21,571 bases of DNA from contig CAJUQV010000034.1 in NCBI GenBank assembly GCA_910588335.1, positions 1 to 21,571 on the forward strand. Reading direction: 5' to 3'. A program made the translations under genes and the position numbers. The stretch comes from an uncultured Ruminiclostridium sp. GTDB lineage: Bacteria; Bacillota; Clostridia; Oscillospirales; Ruminococcaceae. Positions 6,985 to 14,572 of the stretch are shown piece by piece. The notes under the pieces were generated by a model, which worked only from the letters and a program-made list of their open reading frames with translations, was not told where the DNA came from and ran no database searches. How positions within the stretch are numbered: position 1 is the stretch's first letter; every line of letters starts with the position of its first letter.

Positions 6985-7095
6985 AGCGGTCTCCTTTCTT
7001 TCGTATTGTCTTTGGCAATGGTGTGGCAGCCTGTTTGTGGTTTATATGCGGTTGTAAAGCAATGTGCTATTCGCAGTACTTATACTATTCTTTGA
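6958..7095 (+). CDS. Possible 45-residue hydrophobic peptide, antisense to micro-ORF 2
   Basis: The plus strand has ATG at 6958 with AAGGGGGGTGA eight bases upstream, close to the full anti-Shine-Dalgarno complement. The encoded peptide has a hydrophobic core (LLSFVLSLAMVW, then PVCGLYAVV) that could span a membrane once, and a polar tail. Size and character resemble toxins of type I toxin-antitoxin pairs, and the strongly promoted minus-strand transcript would be its antisense RNA. Against it: no convincing plus-strand promoter is seen, and the G-run is also explained by the Pro codons of micro-ORF 2. Confidence 0.25.
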   Translation: MLVFYKLLHSGLLSFVLSLAMVWQPVCGLYAVVKQCAIRSTYTIL

Positions 7096-7108
7096 GCAAA
7101 ATAATGTA

Positions 7109-7153
7109 TTATGGGGGACTTTTTTTGGTCATGATTTTTATGAGCTTTGACAT
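7109..7153 (-). CDS. Micro-ORF 1, peptide MSKLIKIMTKKSPP
   Basis: A 14-codon ORF with AAAGGAG exactly 6 bases before the ATG and a TAA stop. It is the first ORF after a perfect-consensus promoter, with a predicted untranslated leader of about 40 bases. The peptide is strongly basic (five Lys) and ends in Pro-Pro. It is a paralogue of the 15-codon ORF downstream (shared LIK near the start, shared basic-Ser-Pro-Pro end). Placement of an ideal ribosome binding site on both copies argues that they are translated rather than chance. Function unknown; the WYL regulator gene lies about 450 bases downstream on the same strand. Confidence 0.6.
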   Translation of the reverse strand: MSKLIKIMTKKSPP

Positions 7154-7199
7154 ATTGAACTCCTTTCATTTTATTTTCCGTTCGGTTTAGTTGAATTAT

Positions 7200-7228
7200 A
7201 TTATACAAAATTGAAATAAGAATGTCAA
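7200..7228 (-). promoter_or_regulatory. Perfect-consensus sigma-A promoter of the micro-ORF transcript
   Basis: TTGACA (7228-7223) and TATAAT (7205-7200) with exactly 17 bases between, all twelve positions matching consensus. Expected transcript start is near 7193, about 40 bases before micro-ORF 1. Such promoters are strong unless regulated, so an abundant RNA is expected. Confidence 0.85.
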
Positions 7229-7338
7229 GGGGGTGTTTTGATTTTTGGTGAAATGAATATAGTAATATTGTATTTTCGGGTATAAAATTGTATACTTTTA
7301 CGATACTAAAAAGGGTTATAAAGTTGTTAGCCAACAAA

Positions 7339-7387
7339 TAAATGGGTCATATAAACAGCGGAAAATGCTGATTATATGACCCATTTA
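7339..7387 (-). terminator. Terminator-like hairpin downstream of serA
   Basis: A near-perfect 21-bp inverted repeat (AAATGGGTCATATAA core, one mismatch, 7-base loop) lies about 65 bases past the serA stop. On the minus strand it is followed by ATTTGTTGG, a weak T-tract. It would insulate serCA from the micro-ORF promoter that starts about 110 bases further on. Confidence 0.65.
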
Positions 7388-7452
7388 AATATTGCGGAAA
7401 ATAATATAAAGGATAAGCTTTTTTCGGAGAAGCAGTTTGACCGGTTTCTCGG

Positions 7453-8616
7453 TTATTTTATAATGCGTACCCCGAGAACGGAATCAATTGCTCTGAATTT
7501 TTCGGCTAAGCCGTCGGTCTTTCCTTTAACGTCAAGTACGGTGTAGGCGTAATCTTTCTTGGATTTGCTTTCCATATTGTCAATATTTATCTTGGCTTCG
7601 GCGGTTACGGCGGAAATTTTATTGATAAGGCCTTCGATGTTCTTATGAATAATGCAGACCTTTGCGTCGCCTGTCATTGCCATGGAAACATTGGGGAGGT
7701 TAACGCTGTTGGTGATATTTCCGTTTTCTATATAGTCCATGAGCTGGTTGCACGCCATTACAGCACAATTGTCTTCGCTTTCGGGGGTGGAGGCGCCCAA
7801 ATGGGGTAAGGCAATTACACCGTCAGCGCCTATGAGCGCGTCAGTGGGGAAGTCGGTGACATATGAAGCCATGCCGCCGTTTTTCAGAGCCTCTATAACG
7901 GCTGCGTCGTCCACCAGCTCACCGCGGGCGAAGTTAAGGATACGAACGTTCTTTTTCATGGTGGAGATTGTCTCAGCGTTGATCATATGCTTTGTATCGG
8001 GAGTCAAGGGAACGTGAACGGTGATGTAATCGCAGTTTTCAAAAATCTCCTTATTGGATTTCACGTATTTTACCTTGGTGGAAAGGTGAAGCGCACCAAC
8101 CACGGAAAGATAGGGATCTGCGCCGTATACTTCCATTCCCAAATTAACGGCGGCGTTGGCCACAAGGGCACCTATTGCGCCCAAACCTATAACGCCTAAT
8201 TTTTTACCCTTGATTTCGGGACCGGCAAACTGGCTCTTGCCTTTTTCAACCAATTTTCCAACCTCGTCGCCTTTGCCTTTAAGTGTTTTTGCCCAGTCTA
8301 TGGCAGCCGATACTTTTCTTCCTGATATAAGAAGGGCGGCTATAACCAATTCTTTTACCGCATTGGCGTTGGCTCCGGGGGTGTTAAAAACAACGATGCC
8401 TTTTTCGCTGCACTTGTCTATGGGAATATTATTCGTACCCGCTCCGGCTCTGGCAATGGCTATGAGATCCTCGCCCGGCTCCATTTCGTGCATGGAAGCG
8501 GAGCGAACAAGTATGGCGGCGGGATTTGAGATATCCTCGCCGATATTGTACTTGCTTTTATCCATTAAATCGGTGCCGCAGGCGGCAATTTTATTTAAAG
8601 TTTGTATATTATACAT
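7453..8616 (-). CDS. serA: D-3-phosphoglycerate dehydrogenase
   Basis: A 387-residue enzyme catalysing the first committed step of serine synthesis, NAD-dependent oxidation of 3-phosphoglycerate. The NAD-binding GLGAIG is at residues 144-149; the active-site Arg is R231 (NFARGELVD) and the catalytic His is H272 (LPHLGAST). Where the E. coli enzyme has its catalytic Glu this protein reads TDFPTDA, as I recall is normal for the short SerA branch of gut anaerobes. The C-terminal 75 residues form one ACT domain (VCIIHKNIEGLINKISAV), suggesting control by serine or another amino acid. AGGAAGG precedes the ATG. It follows serC after 29 bases and shares its promoter. Confidence 0.95.
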   Translation of the reverse strand: MYNIQTLNKIAACGTDLMDKSKYNIGEDISNPAAILVRSASMHEMEPGEDLIAIARAGAGTNNIPIDKCSEKGIVVFNTPGANANAVKELVIAALLISGRKVSAAIDWAKTLKGKGDEVGKLVEKGKSQFAGPEIKGKKLGVIGLGAIGALVANAAVNLGMEVYGADPYLSVVGALHLSTKVKYVKSNKEIFENCDYITVHVPLTPDTKHMINAETISTMKKNVRILNFARGELVDDAAVIEALKNGGMASYVTDFPTDALIGADGVIALPHLGASTPESEDNCAVMACNQLMDYIENGNITNSVNLPNVSMAMTGDAKVCIIHKNIEGLINKISAVTAEAKINIDNMESKSKKDYAYTVLDVKGKTDGLAEKFRAIDSVLGVRIIK

Positions 8617-8645
8617 TTGCAGTTACCTTCCTTCAGTTGTTCAAA

Positions 8646-9728
8646 TCAGGAGTTTTCTTCCTCAAACTTTTTCATAAAGCTTACCAACGCTTCACAGCCC
8701 TCGATAGGCATGGCGTTGTAAACCGAGGCTCTCATACCTCCTACTGAACGGTGTCCTTTTATGTTTACCAAGCCGTTCTTCTTGGCTTCGGCGACAAATT
8801 TCGCGTCAAGCTCATCATTTCCTGTTACAAAGGGAATATTCATAAGAGAGCGATCCCCGCCCTGTACGGTTGCGTTAAACATTTTGCTTCCGTCCAAAAA
8901 GTCATAAATAATCTTGGCTTTCTTTTCGTTAAACTCCTTCATTGCCGCAAGACCGCCTTTGTTTTTGATCCACTCCAGAACAAGACCTAAAATATAGATG
9001 GCGTAAGTAGGAGGAGTGTTGAACATGGAGCCGTTGTCAACATGGGTTTTATACTGAAGCATTGTGGGCACCTTGCTGTCCTCAGGGAACTCACGGACAA
9101 GATCCTCGCGAATAATTACCACGGTTAAACCCGCGGGACCCATATTTTTCTGTGCTCCGGCGTAGATAAGTCCGAACTTGCTTACGTCAATCGGTTCTGA
9201 AAGTATGCAGGAGGACATATCGGCTACCAAAGGAACGTTTCCGGTTTCGGGAAGCTTTGAAAATTTTGTTCCGTATATGGTATTGTTAAGGCAGATATGG
9301 AAGTAATCAGCATCTTTATCAAATTTACTTTCGTCAAGCTGAGGAATATATGAGAAGGTTTTATCTTTAGAGGAGGCAACCGCATTGGCCGTTCCGAATT
9401 TCTGAGCTTCCTTATAGGCTTTGGTAGCCCATTGTCCGGTTACAACAAAGTCCGCCTTTCCTTTTACCATAAGGTTCATGGGGATCATAGCAAACTGCAT
9501 CGAAGCGCCGCCCTGAAGGAAAAGTACTTTATAATTGTCGGGAATATTCATTACTTCGCGCAGGGAAGCCTCGCAGGCGTCGATAATCGCCTGATATTCC
9601 TTTGAACGATGGGACATTTCCATTACGGACTGACCGGACGAACCGTATTCAAGCATTTCCTCCGCCGCTTTTTTAAGCACATCTTCCGGTAACATCGCAG
9701 GACCCGCACTGAAATTGTAAACTCTCAT
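8646..9728 (-). CDS. serC: Phosphoserine aminotransferase
   Basis: A 360-residue PLP enzyme that converts 3-phosphohydroxypyruvate and glutamate into phosphoserine. It begins with the family hallmark MRVYNFSAGPAMLPEDVL, has the substrate-binding SGQSVMEMSHRSKE and LQGGASMQFAMIPMN, and the PLP lysine K194 in AGAQKNMGPAGL. The C-terminus GHRSVGGMRASVYNAMP is also typical. Length matches the E. coli protein (362). I start at the ATG with GGAGG 8 bases upstream; a TTG five codons earlier overlaps that ribosome binding site and is unlikely. First gene of serC-serA; no phosphoserine phosphatase gene is adjacent. Confidence 0.96.
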   Translation of the reverse strand: MRVYNFSAGPAMLPEDVLKKAAEEMLEYGSSGQSVMEMSHRSKEYQAIIDACEASLREVMNIPDNYKVLFLQGGASMQFAMIPMNLMVKGKADFVVTGQWATKAYKEAQKFGTANAVASSKDKTFSYIPQLDESKFDKDADYFHICLNNTIYGTKFSKLPETGNVPLVADMSSCILSEPIDVSKFGLIYAGAQKNMGPAGLTVVIIREDLVREFPEDSKVPTMLQYKTHVDNGSMFNTPPTYAIYILGLVLEWIKNKGGLAAMKEFNEKKAKIIYDFLDGSKMFNATVQGGDRSLMNIPFVTGNDELDAKFVAEAKKNGLVNIKGHRSVGGMRASVYNAMPIEGCEALVSFMKKFEEENS

Positions 9729-9820
9729 TATTGTTGCCTCCAAAATTTTTCGTGTTATGACATTTTTTTACAGTAACCGATAATGAAAATTGCCGTTTAC
9801 TATAAAAAACCGCTTTACTT

Positions 9821-9849
9821 ATTATAGTTTAATTCGCTAAAATTGTCAA
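9821..9849 (-). promoter_or_regulatory. Perfect-consensus promoter of serCA
   Basis: TTGACA (9849-9844) and TATAAT (9826-9821) are 17 bases apart, matching consensus at every position. The leader to the serC ATG is about 85 bases. It contains an imperfect inverted repeat (AGTAAAC and GTTACT) but nothing resembling a T-box or a known riboswitch. Confidence 0.8.
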
Positions 9850-9970
9850 GGAAAAAAAAGGATTTTTTAAATTTTTATGCAAATCGGCGAAAGTTCAGGC
9901 GATTTTTGCAGATATAATGTACCTTATAGCATGAATATATTTCTCAAAAGAAAAAAATCGGCTTTATAAC

Positions 9971-9999
9971 TTGTAAATAGAAATTTTTTGTGATATAAT
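9971..9999 (+). promoter_or_regulatory. Promoter of the topoisomerase pair
   Basis: TTGTAA and TATAAT are separated by 17 bases, with the start of transcription expected about 45 bases before the ATG chosen for the ParE-like gene. Confidence 0.65.
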
Positions 10000-10054
10000 T
10001 TATTCAATTGCGTGAAAATATGTAAAAAAGGCAGTGAAAAAGGGAGTTCATTTA

Positions 10055-12049
10055 ATGGCAAACAATAATTACGGCGACAACAGCATAGTTTCACTTAAGG
10101 GTCCGGATCAGGTCAGAAAAAGACCGGCGGTAATATTCGGCTCGGATGGTATTGAAGGTTGTGAGCACTCGGTTTTTGAAATACTTTCCAACTCCATCGA
10201 CGAAGCGCGTGAAGGATACGGGCGAAGAATAGTGATTACGAAATTTCTCGACCTTTCCATAGAAGTGGAGGACAACGGAAGAGGGATACCAATCGATTAC
10301 AACAAAAATGAGGAAAAATACAACTGGGAGCTGGCGTATTGCACTTTATACGCGGGCGGAAAGTACAATAACAACAGCGGGGACAATTATTCCTTTGCTC
10401 TCGGTCTGAACGGACTCGGTCTTTGCGCCACACAGTTTTCCTCGGAATATATGGACGTGGTCAGCGACAACGGCACATGGCAGTACACTCTGAGCTTTAA
10501 AAAGGGTTTTAATGTAACTATTGATGAAAACGAAAAGGGTTTCGTAAAGAAAAAATCCACGGGAGTGACGGGAACGAGGACGAAGTGGAAGCCTGACCTT
10601 GATGTTTTTACGCAGATTGATATTTCCGACGACTACTATTTCGACGTGTTAAGGCGGCAGGCTATCGTAAACGACGGGTTGGAATTTGTTTTCAGAAAAG
10701 AAATATCGGAGGGCGAGTTTGAGGAGCATATTTTCCGTTACGAAAATGGTATAGACGATTACCTTGACGAGCTGGTGGGAGAAAACGCGCTGACGGTTCC
10801 TCAGCACTGGCAGGCGCAGAAGACGGGACGCGACCGCGAGGATAAGCCGGAATACAAGGTAAAGCTGAAAACGGCTTTCGTATTCTCCAATAAAATAAGG
10901 CTTATAGAGCATTATCACAATTCAAGCTGGCTGGAACACGGAGGAAGCCCCGACAAGGCGATGAGACAGGCTTTTGTGTACCAGATTGACGCGTATCTGA
11001 AAAACAATAATAAATATCAGAAAAACGAGAGCAAGATAACTTTCAGCGATATTGAGGACAGTCTGGTTTTTGTTTCCTCCAACTTTTCGACACAAACCAG
11101 TTACGAAAACCAGACAAAAAAAGCTATCAACAACAGATTCATTCAGGAAGCGATGTCCGACTGGCTTAAGCACAATCTTGAGGTGTACTTTATAGAAAAT
11201 CCCGATGAGGCGGTTCGCGTGTGCGAACAGGTGTTGGTGAACAAGCGATCGAGGGAAAACGCCGACAAAATGCGGCAAAATCTCAAAAAGAAGCTTGAGG
11301 GCAGCATAGACTTAAGCAATCGCGTGGAAAAATTCGTGGACTGCCGCAGCAAGGACATTGCAAAACGTGAACTTTATATTGTGGAGGGCGATTCGGCGTT
11401 AGGCTCGGTAAAGCTCGCACGCGATTCGGAATATCAGGCGATAATGCCGGTAAGAGGCAAAATATTAAATTGCCTTAAGGCGGGGTATGATAAGATATTC
11501 AAAAGCGAGATAATAACCAACCTGCTGAAGGTATTGGGCTGCGGCGTTGAGGTTCAGAGCAAGGCCAATAAAGAATTATCCAACTTTTCCATAGACAGCT
11601 TAAGGTGGAATAAGGTTGTTATATGCACCGATGCGGATTATGACGGATATCAAATACGAACCCTTATTCTCACAATGCTGTACAGGCTGACTCCTACTCT
11701 TATACAGGAGGGATACGTTTATATCGCGGAATCGCCCTTGTATGAGATAGAGTGTAAGGATCAAACTTATTTCGCTTACACCGAAGCGGAAAAAAACCGT
11801 ATTCTGAATGAGCTTGAAGGAAAAAAGTACAGTATGCAGCGTTCAAAGGGTCTGGGCGAAAACGATCCCGAAATGATGTCGCTTACTACAATGAATCCCG
11901 ACACAAGGCGGCTTATAAAGGTTATGCCCTCGGATATCGAAGCGACTAAGGAAATGTTTGATATGCTGCTGGGTGATAATCTGGCGGCAAGAAAGGATTT
12001 TATATCAAAGTACGGCAGCAGGTATCTTGACGCTATTGACGTAAGCTGA
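10055..12049 (+). CDS. parE: Type IIA topoisomerase B subunit, divergent ParE/GyrB-like
   Basis: A 664-residue ATPase subunit of a DNA topoisomerase, working with the A subunit encoded next. N-terminal GHKL ATPase: E42/N46 in EILSNSIDEA, DNGRGIP (73-79), and GLNGLG (117-122), where family members nearly always read GLHGVG. The QTK loop (353-355) is intact. The TOPRIM domain has EGDSALGS (E444; usual EGDSAGGS), PVRGKIL, the metal-binding DADYDG (526-531) and QRSKGLGE. All catalytic residues are kept, so it should be active despite divergence. I start at the ATG with AGGGAG 8 bases upstream; an in-frame GTG seven codons earlier overlaps that site. Assignment to topoisomerase IV rather than gyrase rests on the partner lacking a GyrA box. 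Confidence 0.85.
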   Translation: MANNNYGDNSIVSLKGPDQVRKRPAVIFGSDGIEGCEHSVFEILSNSIDEAREGYGRRIVITKFLDLSIEVEDNGRGIPIDYNKNEEKYNWELAYCTLYAGGKYNNNSGDNYSFALGLNGLGLCATQFSSEYMDVVSDNGTWQYTLSFKKGFNVTIDENEKGFVKKKSTGVTGTRTKWKPDLDVFTQIDISDDYYFDVLRRQAIVNDGLEFVFRKEISEGEFEEHIFRYENGIDDYLDELVGENALTVPQHWQAQKTGRDREDKPEYKVKLKTAFVFSNKIRLIEHYHNSSWLEHGGSPDKAMRQAFVYQIDAYLKNNNKYQKNESKITFSDIEDSLVFVSSNFSTQTSYENQTKKAINNRFIQEAMSDWLKHNLEVYFIENPDEAVRVCEQVLVNKRSRENADKMRQNLKKKLEGSIDLSNRVEKFVDCRSKDIAKRELYIVEGDSALGSVKLARDSEYQAIMPVRGKILNCLKAGYDKIFKSEIITNLLKVLGCGVEVQSKANKELSNFSIDSLRWNKVVICTDADYDGYQIRTLILTMLYRLTPTLIQEGYVYIAESPLYEIECKDQTYFAYTEAEKNRILNELEGKKYSMQRSKGLGENDPEMMSLTTMNPDTRRLIKVMPSDIEATKEMFDMLLGDNLAARKDFISKYGSRYLDAIDVS

Positions 12050-12053
12050 TCAT

Positions 12054-12176
12054 ATGAGCCTGATTTCATACACGCCCGATTTTATGCAGATTATACAGAA
12101 AACGGCGCGAAATGGATGCGCGTTCGCTTTTTTGAACGATATGAACAAAAATGATTTTTACGGAGCGATATTTTGA
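12054..12176 (+). CDS. Possible 40-residue ORF bridging the topoisomerase genes
   Basis: ATG lies four bases after the ParE-like stop, and the TGA overlaps the TTG start of the ParC-like gene (TTTGA), so the ORF exactly fills the gap. The peptide begins MSLISYTPDFMQIIQ and contains a CAFAF stretch. No clear ribosome binding site precedes it. It could couple translation of the two subunits by stop-start overlap, or be chance. No family recognised. Confidence 0.25.
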   Translation: MSLISYTPDFMQIIQKTARNGCAFAFLNDMNKNDFYGAIF

Positions 12177-14404
12177 AAAAGAACAGTAAAAAAAATGACA
12201 AAAAAACAAATAAAGAGCAGCAGTCAAAGGCATATATTGAAGGCGCGGGAATAGTAGCGGAAAAGCCCATTACCGATACGCTTGAAGAAAACTATATGCC
12301 TTACGCCATGAGCGTTATAGTTTCCCGTGCCTTGCCGGAGATAGACGGCTTCAAGCCATCTCACCGAAAGCTGCTTTACACCATGTACAAGATGGGGCTT
12401 TTGACGGGAGCGAGAACCAAGTCGGCGAATATAGTCGGACAGACCATGAAGCTTAACCCTCACGGGGATATTCCCATTTACGAGACTATGGTGCGGCTGA
12501 CGCGGGGCAATGAAACGCTGCTTCACCCTTATGTGGACAGCAAGGGAAATTTCGGAAAGGCTTATTCAAGGGATATGTCCTATGCCGCAAGCCGTTATAC
12601 CGAGGCAAAACTCGATAAGATATGCACGGAGCTTTTTTCGGATATCGACAAGGATACCGTGGACTTTGTGCCGAACTATGACAATACCATGACCGAACCC
12701 ACGCTTCTCCCCGCGAAATTTCCTTCGGTTCTGGTCAACAACAATATAGGCATTGCCGTTTCCATGTCGAGCAATATTTGTTCTTTTAACCTTACGGAGG
12801 TGTGCGAAACGGCTATTTCGCTTATGAGAGATTCGAATCACGATATAATCTCCACACTGAAGGCTCCCGATTTTCCGGGCGGCGGGTTTATAATGTACAA
12901 CGAGGAGGAGCTTAGAAAAATTTACAATACCGGCAGAGGGTCGGTGAAAGTAAGGGCGAAGTATAACTACGACGCGGAGTCCAACGTTATAGAGGTTACG
13001 GAGATTCCACCCACGACCACCGTTGAGGCGATTATTGACCGTATAGTTGAACTTGTTAAGACAGGAAAAATAAAAGAGATATCCGACGTGAGAGATGAAA
13101 CGGATCTTTCGGGTTTAAAACTCGCTATCGACCTTAAACGCCGCGTTGAACCGGACACGCTGATGCTGAAGCTGTTCAGGCTTACGCCGCTTCAGGATTC
13201 CTTTGCATGTAACTTCAACGTACTTATTGACGGAAACCCACGGGTGATGGGCGTGGGCGAGATATTGAACGAGTGGACAAAGTTCAGAACGGGCTGTATC
13301 AGACGCCGCGTTCAATTTGACCTGAATAAAAAAAGGGAAAAGCTTCATCTCCTGTTGGGACTTCAAAAAATACTTCTGGATATAGACAAGGCAATAAAGA
13401 TAATCAGGGAAACCGCGGAGGAATCCGAGGTAGTGCCCAATCTTATGATAGGCTTCGGAATAGACGAGGTACAAGCGGAATATGTGGCGGAAATCAAGCT
13501 TCGCCACATAAATAAAGAGTATATTTTAAAAAGGTTAGGAGAAATAAACGAGCTTAAAACAGATATCGCCGATATGGAGGATATTCTCGACAGTCCCCGT
13601 CGTGTGAAAAACATCATAATTTCCGATCTTAAGGATATAATTAACACATACGGTCAGCCGAGAAAAACGCTTTTGTCCTATGATACGGAGGAAGAGGTTT
13701 TCGCAGAGGATGATGAGCCGGATTTTACGGTAAATGTTTTTGTTACAAGAGAGGGGTATTTTAAGAAGATCACTCCCCAATCACTTAGAATGAGCGGAGA
13801 GCAGAAGCTTAAGGAAAATGACGGGATTGTTCTTGAAAAAGAGGTATCAAATAAAAGCGATATGCTTTTCTTTACAAATACCGGCGTGGTTTACAAAGCC
13901 AAGGTAAGCGCCTTTGAACAGACCAAGGCCAGCGTTATGGGCGACTTTATACCTGCCAAGCTTGAATTCGAGCAGGGAGAAAGTATTGTTTTTTCCGCTG
14001 TCACATCGGATTACAGCGAGACTTTAATGCTGTTTTTCAGAAATGGAAAGTGCGCTAAGATTCCCTTATCCTCGTTCGAGACAAAGACCAACCGCAAAAA
14101 GCTTGCCAATGCTTTCAATACGGCTTCTCCGCTTGTGGCTGCGTTTGTTATAAGCGAAAGCGCAGATTTTCTGTTACAGTCCTCGGCGGGGAAAGTACTT
14201 GTTTTTTCCTCCGATTTGCTTATGTCTAAGGCGGCGAGAGATACTCAGGGGGTACAGGTTATGAGGCTGACCAAGGCCGAATTGGAGTTTGCCTCAATTT
14301 ATACCGAAGGGTCTTTGGAAAACGAGGATGAGTTTATTATAAAAAATATCCCTTCGGCGGGTAAGGCGGCGGGATTTAACGCCGGACAGATGACTTTGGA
14401 GTAA
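12173..14404 (+). CDS. parC: Type IIA topoisomerase A subunit, divergent ParC-like
   Basis: A 743-residue DNA cleavage-religation subunit, partner of the gene before it. Start is TTG with GGAG seven bases upstream; the first 20 residues are a lysine-rich extension. The winged-helix/active-site region begins YAMSVIVSRALPEIDGFKPSHRKLLY and has catalytic R141-Y142 in ASRYTEAKL. The quinolone region reads NPHGDIPIYE (95-104): Ile at the position that is Ser83 in GyrA or Ser80 in ParC of E. coli, and Glu at the Asp87/Glu84 position. The C-terminal domain (from about 510) keeps beta-pinwheel-like repeats (VFVTREGYFKKI, LFFTNTGVVYKAKV, LFFRNGKCAKIPL) but I find no QRRGGKG-type GyrA box, which argues for decatenase rather than supercoiling activity. 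Confidence 0.85.
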   Translation: MKKNSKKNDKKTNKEQQSKAYIEGAGIVAEKPITDTLEENYMPYAMSVIVSRALPEIDGFKPSHRKLLYTMYKMGLLTGARTKSANIVGQTMKLNPHGDIPIYETMVRLTRGNETLLHPYVDSKGNFGKAYSRDMSYAASRYTEAKLDKICTELFSDIDKDTVDFVPNYDNTMTEPTLLPAKFPSVLVNNNIGIAVSMSSNICSFNLTEVCETAISLMRDSNHDIISTLKAPDFPGGGFIMYNEEELRKIYNTGRGSVKVRAKYNYDAESNVIEVTEIPPTTTVEAIIDRIVELVKTGKIKEISDVRDETDLSGLKLAIDLKRRVEPDTLMLKLFRLTPLQDSFACNFNVLIDGNPRVMGVGEILNEWTKFRTGCIRRRVQFDLNKKREKLHLLLGLQKILLDIDKAIKIIRETAEESEVVPNLMIGFGIDEVQAEYVAEIKLRHINKEYILKRLGEINELKTDIADMEDILDSPRRVKNIIISDLKDIINTYGQPRKTLLSYDTEEEVFAEDDEPDFTVNVFVTREGYFKKITPQSLRMSGEQKLKENDGIVLEKEVSNKSDMLFFTNTGVVYKAKVSAFEQTKASVMGDFIPAKLEFEQGESIVFSAVTSDYSETLMLFFRNGKCAKIPLSSFETKTNRKKLANAFNTASPLVAAFVISESADFLLQSSAGKVLVFSSDLLMSKAARDTQGVQVMRLTKAELEFASIYTEGSLENEDEFIIKNIPSAGKAAGFNAGQMTLE

Positions 14405-14461
14405 AGAGAACCGTTTAAATATTTTTTTCCTTTTGTAAAGCCAAAAAAACGCAATGGCAAC

Positions 14462-14492
14462 CGTCGGTTGACAAATTGAAAAGCGTCGGTTG
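14462..14492. repeat. Direct repeats CGTCGGTTG, 22-bp period
   Basis: Two exact 9-bp copies (14462-14470 and 14484-14492) lie on the same DNA face, two helical turns apart, about 80-110 bases before the XRE-membrane regulator gene. The first overlaps a TTGACA without a fitting -10. They could be an operator for that regulator; seen only as repeats. Confidence 0.5.
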
Positions 14493-14527
14493 GTGGTGTG
14501 TAAAGGGTAAAAATGTTAAAATAACAG

Positions 14528-14543
14528 TGTCGTGGGAACGACA
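14528..14543 (+). other. Small hairpin in the leader of the XRE gene
   Basis: TGTCGT and ACGACA form a 6-bp stem around GGGA, followed by seven A residues. It lies about 15 bases before the ribosome binding site. On the plus strand it is not followed by T residues, so it is not a terminator. Confidence 0.4.
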
Positions 14544-14572
14544 AAAAAATTCTTTACGAAAGGAAAAAAGAA

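Larger units (their letters stand above)
6663..7452. other. 790-bp region with no conventional gene; micro-ORF leader locus
   Basis: Read on the minus strand it contains, in order: the serA terminator hairpin, an AT-rich stretch, a perfect-consensus promoter, two micro-ORFs with identical AAAGGAG sites, a GC-rich segment (about 6810-6900) with short stem-loops, a boxA-like motif, and two possible promoters of the WYL gene. On the plus strand one 45-codon hydrophobic ORF lies antisense to the second micro-ORF. No hairpin plus T-run that would end the micro-ORF transcript before the WYL gene is evident. Confidence 0.6.
9729..10054. other. Divergent spacer between serC and parE-like genes
   Basis: This 326-base AT-rich gap holds the two divergent promoters and little else. 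One additional TATAAT (9913-9918) lacks a -35, and AAATCG/CGATTT (9881-9886 and 9900-9905) form a short inverted repeat. No small ORF with a ribosome binding site is seen. Confidence 0.6.

Noticed and set aside
7080..7337. 85-codon minus-strand frame over the micro-ORF region
   Set aside because: It would start upstream of the perfect promoter's expected transcript start and lacks a ribosome binding site; the 14-codon frame with AAAGGAG is preferred.
9729..9820. T-box or riboswitch in the serC leader
   Set aside because: The leader is under 100 bases and shows no T-box sequence or terminator-antiterminator pair.
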